From NCBI GenBank assembly GCA_004194705.1, contig SADC01001277.1, positions 806,001 to 870,000 of the forward strand: a DNA stretch of 64,000 nt. The letters run 5' to 3'. Positions 58,001 through 64,000 of the stretch are shown one piece after another. The notes below the pieces were generated by a model. It was not told the DNA's origin, did no database searches, and worked only from the letters and a program-made list of their open reading frames with translations. The stretch comes from Ditylenchus dipsaci (taxonomy: Eukaryota > Nematoda > Chromadorea > Rhabditida > Anguinidae). The translations under genes were made by a program, and so were the position numbers. The first letter of the stretch is position 1; each line of letters starts with the position of its first letter.

Positions 58001-59861
58001 TTATGTCAAAAGTTCGTAATAAATATTGTGCGATTAAAAATTTCCATATACACAGTTTTGTTGCCCTGAGTCTCAGCTTTTTGCATGTTGAAATATGGCC
58101 CTTAGGAAATAATCAATTTCTTGAAAAAGTGACGGAAATCCGAAAAACTGGAGGAAATTATATGGAATCAATTTTTCAATCAATTTCTAAAAAAAACCTT
58201 TGTAACAACGTGTTCTTGATCTTTATGTTTTGTCAGTAGTAGAAATTTCTTTCTTTTAATTCAGCAGCAATTTCATTCAAATCAAAGTGTTCAGTCACTT
58301 TAAGGGTCAAAAGATTCATTCCCATCAAAATGCAACGGTCAAATCGACAAGCTCGACAAGCTAAAACTAGAAAATATATCATTATGTGTTTTATTCATAA
58401 TTGAGCCATCTTCGCAAAAATTTTACAACAAACTAATAATGATGTTAAATATCATGTCTAAAATATCCCATAGTAGCTGTATTATTAAGGTTAATTTCAT
58501 AATCTCAAAGTGTTTATAAAAATCGGAAAAGAATATTAGAACATAAAATATTTGGTAACAGTGTATTTTCTTTCACAGCTAGAAATGAATTGCTTTTCCT
58601 CAACGGATCTTTATCAACAAATCTTGGTTTTCACGTCGAAAAATTTTGGTTTCTGAGATATCGAAATAAAAATTTAGTTTGCCTCGGTCACACAAGACAC
58701 AAATAGAAATTTCGGAAAAAGTCTTTTTAATAGTTAACACCAAACATTTTTGAGTGGAATAATGGCCGTATAGAAGGGGGAAGAGAATAATCTCAAACTC
58801 TTAAGCACACATTGCCCACTTCAAAGGTTTTCTCTTGATTGGCTTAAGGCTGAGATATGGGTGCTAAAAGTCATTGGTGACTATTTTAGGAAATACGGTA
58901 CCCCTATATTAAATTCAGAAAATTCAAAGTATTAAAATTGTCTTTTGAATGTACATACTAGGGTGGTGCGGTTACGGTTAATTTGGCCCTACCCGGTTTT
59001 CGGTTAACCGGTTTTTGGGGTACCCGGTTTTCGGTTACGGTTTTTCAGTTTTTTTTCGGTCGGTTAACCGGCTTGTACCCGGTTTTCGGTTTATTTTTTG
59101 TCGTAAATTAACCGAAATTTTGCTTTACCCGGTTTTCGGTTAACCGCGTTTTTTCGTACCCGGTTTTCGGTTCCGGTTAATTGGGCCAAAACCGGTCCGG
59201 TTCGGTTAACCGACCGGGTCGGTTAACCGACCGTGCACCACCTAGTACATACCATGTGTTATATCAGTTATAGACTGATTAGCACAATTGTAGCGTGAGC
59301 CAGATACAATAATTCGTCGAAAAAAACCTCTTTTTTGAAAAACAAATTTCGACCAAAATTTGACCCATTAGTGATCCAATGAAAGAGGTGGTCGAATTTT
59401 TTTTTCAAAAAAGTGTCGTCAACACTTTAAAGGGTGATTTCTGCGTTTTTCGTTCTCTAGTGTGTCTAAAAAGGTATTAAAGACATAATATCGAGCAAGG
59501 TTAGTCAAAAACATTAAATCCGCGTCCAAAATTCAGTATTCCGCGGCCAAAATTAAATTTTCTTTTTATTAATTGTCACCATTTTTGTTAATATTGTTTA
59601 ACACAAGAATTTCTGACTGCAAGGATAAACTATCATAGTTTTTGCACAGAAGTTCGACAACTAAAAAGGTGAGGTTGGGTAATGTGTAGATAAAAGAAAA
59701 GAACCGCAGATTCGAAGTCCAATTCTAACCTTATATGGTCAATTACTGTTTTGACAAAAAAAATATAAATCCAAGTTTTTTCGGCGCAATAACCTTACCA
59801 AAACAACTTGGAATACCATAATGCAAGCGACTTGTTGTCTTCCCGCATACCAAACATTTCC
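55006..59861 (-). CDS. Nuclear hormone receptor, copy 3 (partial)
   Basis: Exons: 59799-59861, 59253 to about 59334, one ending at 58360, 57761-57943 and 55006-55170. They encode the first finger (CLVCGKTTSRLHYGIPSC), GFFRRIIVSGSRYNC, the second finger end (ACRACRFDRCILMGMNLL), the hinge (EANLEGRQLHSLLLIESKVE, NYTIKELITKGKNELAYAD) and the mid ligand-binding domain (KPANWPLKNLEMNIELVYQT, IEMSKTLPVFHQLTF). Exons 4 and 5 are intact (61 and 55 codons). Exon 3 needs one extra base near 58254-58257. The exon 2 acceptor and the Cys-Lys expected before GFFRR are lost, replaced by CAAAAAAGAG. A hAT-type MITE (58959-59244) has inserted at the exon 2 donor. Later ligand-binding exons were not found. It is probably a decaying receptor gene. 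Confidence 0.65.
55475..57060. repeat. Mixed inverted repeats with AGCTCTTGATCTGCG modules
   Basis: A partial CAGTCAA-type element end lies at 55478-55562. GCAGATCAAGAGCTACA-like sequence occurs near 55850 (variant), 56545 and, inverted, 56755-56780, flanking GAAAATTGTTCTGTGAA-type arms. CTTGTCCCAAAAAACC-like ends near 55565, 56030 and, inverted, 57035 suggest several foldback elements. I could not resolve exact boundaries. A related module occurs in 18489-19282. Confidence 0.4.
57167..57526. repeat. Palindromic element, AAAGGACCATCGCCGTTGAT
   Basis: AAAGGACCATCGCCGTTGATGACAATGGC and its near-perfect complement bound the element; arms of about 70 bases end in TTCGAGTTTTTGAATTCGCG. TTA precedes and TAA follows. 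The centre (CAAGCCCGACGTTTCTTGAC) is shared with 54655-54995. Confidence 0.75.
58959..59244. mobile_element. hAT-type MITE, TACCCGGTTTTCGGTTAACC words
   Basis: Perfect 8-bp duplication GTACATAC at 58951-58958 and 59245-59252. Ends TAGGGTGGTGCGGTTACGGT and the complement TAGGTGGTGCACGGTCGG. The 286-bp body is almost entirely TACCCGGTTTTCGGTTAACC words. Confidence 0.9.
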
Positions 59862-61236
59862 TTAGAATTTATTTTTTGTTGTTAGTAGAAAAAATATTGT
59901 GCATTTACTAAATACGTCAAATCAAAAATTTAAGTCTAAACAATTTCGAAAAGTTATAAAATTGAATAATTTTAAAGCATTAGCTGATCAAAAAAATTAC
60001 TCAACACCAAATAAATGTGGGAATAAATATAAATAGATAGATGCGAGACTACACACATTTTGTCAATAATGTTTTCGAAATGTTTTCTGTTTGCAAAAAA
60101 ATTGTAAATTTGTTGAAAATATAGAGCCACTTACTAGTCGAGCCAAACATTGGTTGACAGTGCCAGTTAGGACAAATTTTCCGGTTTGCACTGCTTCGCA
60201 ACCTCGCTTTCATGGTAAGTTTAATATCAAAAAGGACACAAAGTTTTAAATCAGAGACGCAAATGAAAAAATTCGTAGAGATCATTGACAAAATATCAGG
60301 TCCCAAGCGCATTTAAAACTTTGAAGTTGTCATGTTGAGGTAGACAGGGTTCTTTAAACAAACTTCAAATCCGACTTCAAATCACCTTATAAGCTTAAAA
60401 GAAATTGGTTTAAGTTCTTCAAAATTGAGTTTTTGACGATTAGACTGGTTTACCATGTTTTTCAACATAGGGCATAGCAAAAAAATGTTATTTTTTAATG
60501 AAGAGTCTGGGTCAGAATCGTGTCTCAGAGATTGGGGTGGGGTCTAAGAAAAGTTGATTTGTAGGGAGAGGGAATATGCAAGCAGTGCCAAATAATTTTT
60601 TAGATCTTTTTTTTTAGAAAATGTGATTTAAAAATACAGCAGGCAAAAATTTGTTTATGAGACTTTATAATTAACGCTATGCTAACGACTCAAAATTGGT
60701 TTTGACCAGTTTACGTTAAGAAAACAAGTTTTTCTAAAAAAGTGACAAAACTATGTACAATTCCGTGCTAGCCACGTAGTGTAAAACATGTCAATAAGCA
60801 AAATCGGCAGTTTTTTTGTTGTAAGGAAAAAATTGAGGAAGAGTATATATATATTTATGCCATATTCTTATCCCATTTACAACCAACACCCCCCCCCCCC
60901 ACCTCAACCCATAAAGTTTGAAAAGTGACCCGAAAACACGTTTAAGCTACTTTTTTCTTCTGAATACGATACAAGAAACATTTCTGAACAGTTTGCGATT
61001 AAAAAATTAAAATTTGTTAAAAAAAAATTTACTTAAACTTATTAATGTCATATACTATAGTCTATGTAGTCTTTTTACGGTATTTTGAAAGTATTTTTGA
61101 CTGAATTTTGGTCAAAGATAGGGAAAAAGTGATAAAGTTGAAGCTTTTTTAATTGTAAGAGACTTCCGCGTATAGAAACTGTGGTATGCATATTTATGTG
61201 GGTACCACGTTCGTTTGGCTTGATACTTTTTTTGCC
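59862..61236. other. Intergenic with repeat fragments
   Basis: Upstream of NHR copy 3. CTAGTCGAGCCAAACATTGG at about 60135 belongs to the AAGGACCAT palindrome family; a C-run with AAAGTTTGAAAAGTGACCCG near 60890-60930 resembles the foldback arm at 3260. No gene seen. Confidence 0.4.
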
Positions 61237-61380
61237 TTTTAGGCTTTAGGCAAGGGTAGGCCAGCGTATGTTAGAACTTACTCAAACATGTTTTTCTTAC
61301 TTTTATAAACTTGGAAAGCATGTTTGAGTCTGTCTTACCATACACTGGCCTATCCTTGCGTAAAGTCTAAGCCTAAAAAT
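61237..61380. repeat. Palindrome AGGGTAGGCCAGCGTATGTT, copy 2
   Basis: TTAGGCTTTAGGCAAGGGTAGGCCAGCG and its complement (CACTGGCCTATCCTTGCGTAAAGTCTAAGCC) surround a 40-base loop; same family as 27795-27935. Confidence 0.65.
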
Positions 61381-61906
61381 GTAAATGACCGTAAAAAGAC
61401 TATATGGCCTTCACAAGTTCAAGTGAATCTTTGTTTGAAAAAAAATTAATTTTTAAGAATTTTCGATACTTGAGACGTACCAGTTTGGCATAACGGGTTA
61501 AAAACTACCAGTTTCAAGCAATATAGAAAAAATCCAACAATACTGTTATTAAATCTTTTATTTTATAAATAACAACTTTAAATTTTTTTATAGAAAAAAA
61601 TTAAAGAAGCAAAAGCTAAAATTTAAAAAAAATCAATAAATGTGAGCTGTGAAGAGAGAGAGAGAGGAAAAGCAAGATCCTTAAATGTGGCTTTAGTTGA
61701 GAACAATACTGAAAAGAAGAAGAATGTAGCCATAAAAAAATGAAAATGCACAAAAGTATTTCAAGCTGCTTGCTAAGTAAAATGAAATAGAAAACTTTGT
61801 TTTAAATTGTATTAGTTTAATAAAAAAAAAGTACAATTTTCAAAGATGCAGGACGGTGGTTGTGACAACCTTTAGCCAAGTCAAGCAAGCTGTAGATTAG
61901 TGCTGA

Positions 61907-62044
61907 CGACGATGCGATGTATCGCATCGCAACATCGCATCGCATCGCACGCAGCAAATTTGGGCTAAAAACATCGCATCGCAACATCGCACGCAAACTT
62001 TAAAAAACATCGCACATCGCATCGCAAATTTGCAATGACATCGC
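61907..62044 (+). repeat. Subterminal CATCGCAT array
   Basis: About twelve copies of CATCGCA or its complement TGCGATG, arranged as ATCGCATCGCAACATCGCAT blocks, between the presumed terminus and the transposase gene. Arrays in this position in hAT elements are commonly transposase-binding sites. Confidence 0.8.
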
Positions 62045-62188
62045 TTTGCTTTTTCAAATTTTATTTAGTCATAACATGTAAAAAGTCAAACATTTCGACT
62101 CTAAAATTACTTTTGCTTGTTTCATTATGCCGTTTTTTGCTCTATTTGTTTTTTCTCTGTTTGTATATTTGTCTAGTTGGTTTTCAGA

Positions 62189-64000
62189 ATGAGCCTCGTC
62201 TGGAAAATAGTGCACGAAAGCGGCGATCCTCTCTTCACAAAGTTGTCGCCAACAAAAGTCCAGTGCAATGAGTGTCAACAGCCAATCAAAACGCCAAATC
62301 GTGGGCCAGCCAATTTGAAATTCCATCTTGCCACTCATCCGCCTTACCTGAAGCAACTGGAAGAAATGGAGAAAGCTCGGGAGACAAAAAAGAGTCAATG
62401 CAGAAGGGAATGGCTAAATTCATTGTCCGTGGAAAAGGTAAAATTTTATTTCGTTTTTCCGCCAGCTTTGTTTATCTTATTTTTTACAGGAGAACTCTCA
62501 GTTTTCGACAAAAAGATCATGCATTACATCGCCTGCACCAATCAGCCATTCGCCGTTGTAGAATCCGACACGTTTAAAGCTCTCCTCTCGTCAAGTGATC
62601 AAGCAAATGTCAAAGGCCGAGAACACTACACCAAATGGGTCATGCCGAGAGTCTACACCGCAGTCAGAAAGAAAGTCGTCGCCTGCCTCGACAATTGCTC
62701 TGCGCTCTCCTTCACATCGGACATTTGGTCGGAGACGGACAGTTTCGTCAGGTGAATATTTTTTGTTGGATTGAAAGTTCAATATTCAACTTTTTTGTTT
62801 AAGTCTCACTGCGCATGGAATCGACTCCGAATGGAAGCGTCACAAATTCATCCTCTGCGTCCGTCACTTTCCCGGGAGCCACAACTCGGAGACAATTAGT
62901 GCCATCGTCCAGAAGATGCTGAATGAATGGGGAATTGTGGAACAGAAGCAGCACGTCTTTCTGCGAGATGAAGGAGCGAACATGAAAAAGGTAAATGTAT
63001 TTTTTATTTGGAGACTGTTATATCTTTATTTTTTAAATGTTTATTCAGGCGTTTGAAGACGGCGGGTTTCTCCATGCTGATTGTGGCGCTCACAAGCTCA
63101 ATCTGGTCGTCAACAACTCGCTCTTCAAGACGGATGAAATCAAAAGCCTTCTGGAGAACTGTCGCAAATTAGTGGGCCACTTCAATCATTCAACTCTCGC
63201 CATGGACAGACTGAAGGATGAACAAGTAGATGCCAATCTCCCACAACACAAACTGAAGCAGGTTTGATTATTTGCTTATTTATGAATACGTATGCTTAAT
63301 CGTTTATTTATAGGACGTACCAACTCGATGGAGTTCAACATTTTACATGGGGGAGAGCCTGCTGGAACAAAAGGTCGCCGTGGATCTCTACCTCACTCGT
63401 CACAACAAACGCTATTTGGAATTGAGAGCCGATGAATGGAGACTGCTGGAGAAAGTCGTCAAGGTCCTCGAGCCAATCGAAGAAGCGTCAAAGCAGATGT
63501 GCAGAGCCGATGAACCAATCTCCGTCCAACTCCCAATCGCCACAGCTCTTGACGCTCACATGGCAGCAATCACTGATCCGGAGCTCCAGCACATGCGCAA
63601 CAGAATCCTCAATCTTTTGGCCGACAAGTTCAATTTGGATAATGACAAGTAAGTCCTTATTTATGTTTGGAGACTGCCTGTGTAATCCGTTTTACTTTAG
63701 AACACACGCTCTGGCCATGTTCTTGGATCCTCGCTTCAAAGACCGTTTCGCCGTCAGCAAAGTCAAGTTCAACACCAATGTGGCCACATGGATCCAAGAG
63801 GAGTGCGAAAAGAACATTAATATCGGCGACACAGGTTTGCACAACTATTATCGGTTATGTAAATAAAACCTTTTTATTCAAGAAATCCACTCTCCTCCGA
63901 TCATTCGCCCGACATGCGGAGACGTTCATCGATGAAGACGGGGCGCAAGACCAGAAAGCCAGTACTGCCATGATTGAAATGAAGGCCTACAGCAAGCAGA
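62189..64000 (+). CDS. BED-finger hAT transposase, 3' end beyond window
   Basis: Exons: 62189-62437, 62490-62751, 62804-62991, 63050-63261, 63314-63648, 63701-63834, 63883 onward. The ATG lies one base after a GGTTTTCAG acceptor. Exon 1 carries a BED finger (VWKIVHESGDPLF, CNECQQPIKTPNRGPANLKF, HLATH). Exon 2 has NQPFAVVESDTFKALLSS and SFTSDIWSETDSF, containing the likely first catalytic Asp. Exon 4 has ADCGAHKLNLVVNN, the conserved C-x2-H segment; exon 5 has VPTRWSSTFYMGE; exon 6 has AMFLDPRFKDRF. The C-terminal dimerisation part lies outside. One base is missing in exon 1 (A6 run at 62386-62391), after the BED finger and before QKGMAKFIVRGK. The exon 6-7 junction phases do not match the clear frame of exon 7 (STLLRSFARHAETFIDEDGA). 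Its role would be cut-and-paste transposition with 8-bp target duplications. Confidence 0.8.

Larger units (their letters stand above)
61898..64000 (+). mobile_element. hAT element with BED transposase, left part
   Basis: Starts about TAGTGCTGACGACGATGCGA. The first 150 bases are an array of CATCGCATCG words (61907-62044), followed 145 bases later by a multi-exon transposase. The right end is outside the window, so the target duplication and inverted end cannot be checked. The GC content of the coding part is visibly higher than in neighbouring DNA. Confidence 0.7.

Noticed and set aside
62272..62577. Separate 101-residue protein overlapping the hAT exon 1
   Set aside because: Only its middle part (KGMAKFIVRGK) is meaningful, as the continuation of the transposase after the missing base; the rest is an out-of-frame shadow that reads through an intron.

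Overview
The window is AT-rich nuclear DNA from a nematode. The evidence is a complete srsx-type chemoreceptor gene, a cluster of three fast-evolving nuclear hormone receptor (NHR) genes with the divergent two-finger layout typical of nematodes, small secreted Cys-rich and thrombospondin-like genes, introns of about 45-60 bases ending in TTTTCAG-like acceptors, and AATAAA signals. I cannot name the species.

Layout. 0-13.5 kb: right part of a mariner-type element with a two-exon HTH gene, then minus-strand genes for a secreted Cys-rich acidic protein (1057-2071), a secreted protein of unknown family (4381-5503), a Q/P-rich secreted protein (8645-9247) and an srsx receptor (10549-13409). 13.5-19.3 kb: Tc1/mariner-type inverted-repeat elements around a small TSP1-like secreted gene (16875-17918). 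19.6-28.7 kb: NHR copy 1, nine exons, broken by a transposon inside an exon. 32.1-38.5 kb: plus-strand gene for an ankyrin-repeat protein with a signal peptide and a C-terminal membrane anchor; its two large introns hold nested transposons. 42.0-45.4 kb: NHR copy 2. 46-49.2 kb: hAT-type elements. 50.7-53.4 kb: internally deleted hAT transposase, a BED-like finger on the other strand, and two arrays of short palindromes with a 37-40 base period. 55.0-59.9 kb: NHR copy 3. 61.9 kb to the end: a hAT element with a BED-finger transposase, running off the window.

Two patterns cut across the window. First, at least ten separate insertions have 8-bp target duplications (nine perfect, one 7/8), short terminal inverted repeats and a body made largely of one short, often palindromic word repeated many times; the word differs in each (CGGCTTT, GGGTAATTACCC, TTCCGAAATCC, GGCGCC, GGTTTTCGGTTAACC and others). 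The hAT gene at the right edge follows the same kind of array (CATCGCAT), and the GGCGCC element carries a hAT C-terminal exon. I read them as many hAT families whose subterminal transposase-binding words have been amplified. Second, about 17 reading-frame breaks in otherwise well-preserved exons nearly all have the same sign: one base is missing, usually in or next to a short A/T run. Exon lengths of paralogues confirm a missing base in several cases. Undercalled homopolymers in a long-read assembly is the simplest explanation; RNA-level or translational correction is the interesting alternative.

Exon coordinates were worked out by hand from splice consensus and phase matching, without alignment to any database.
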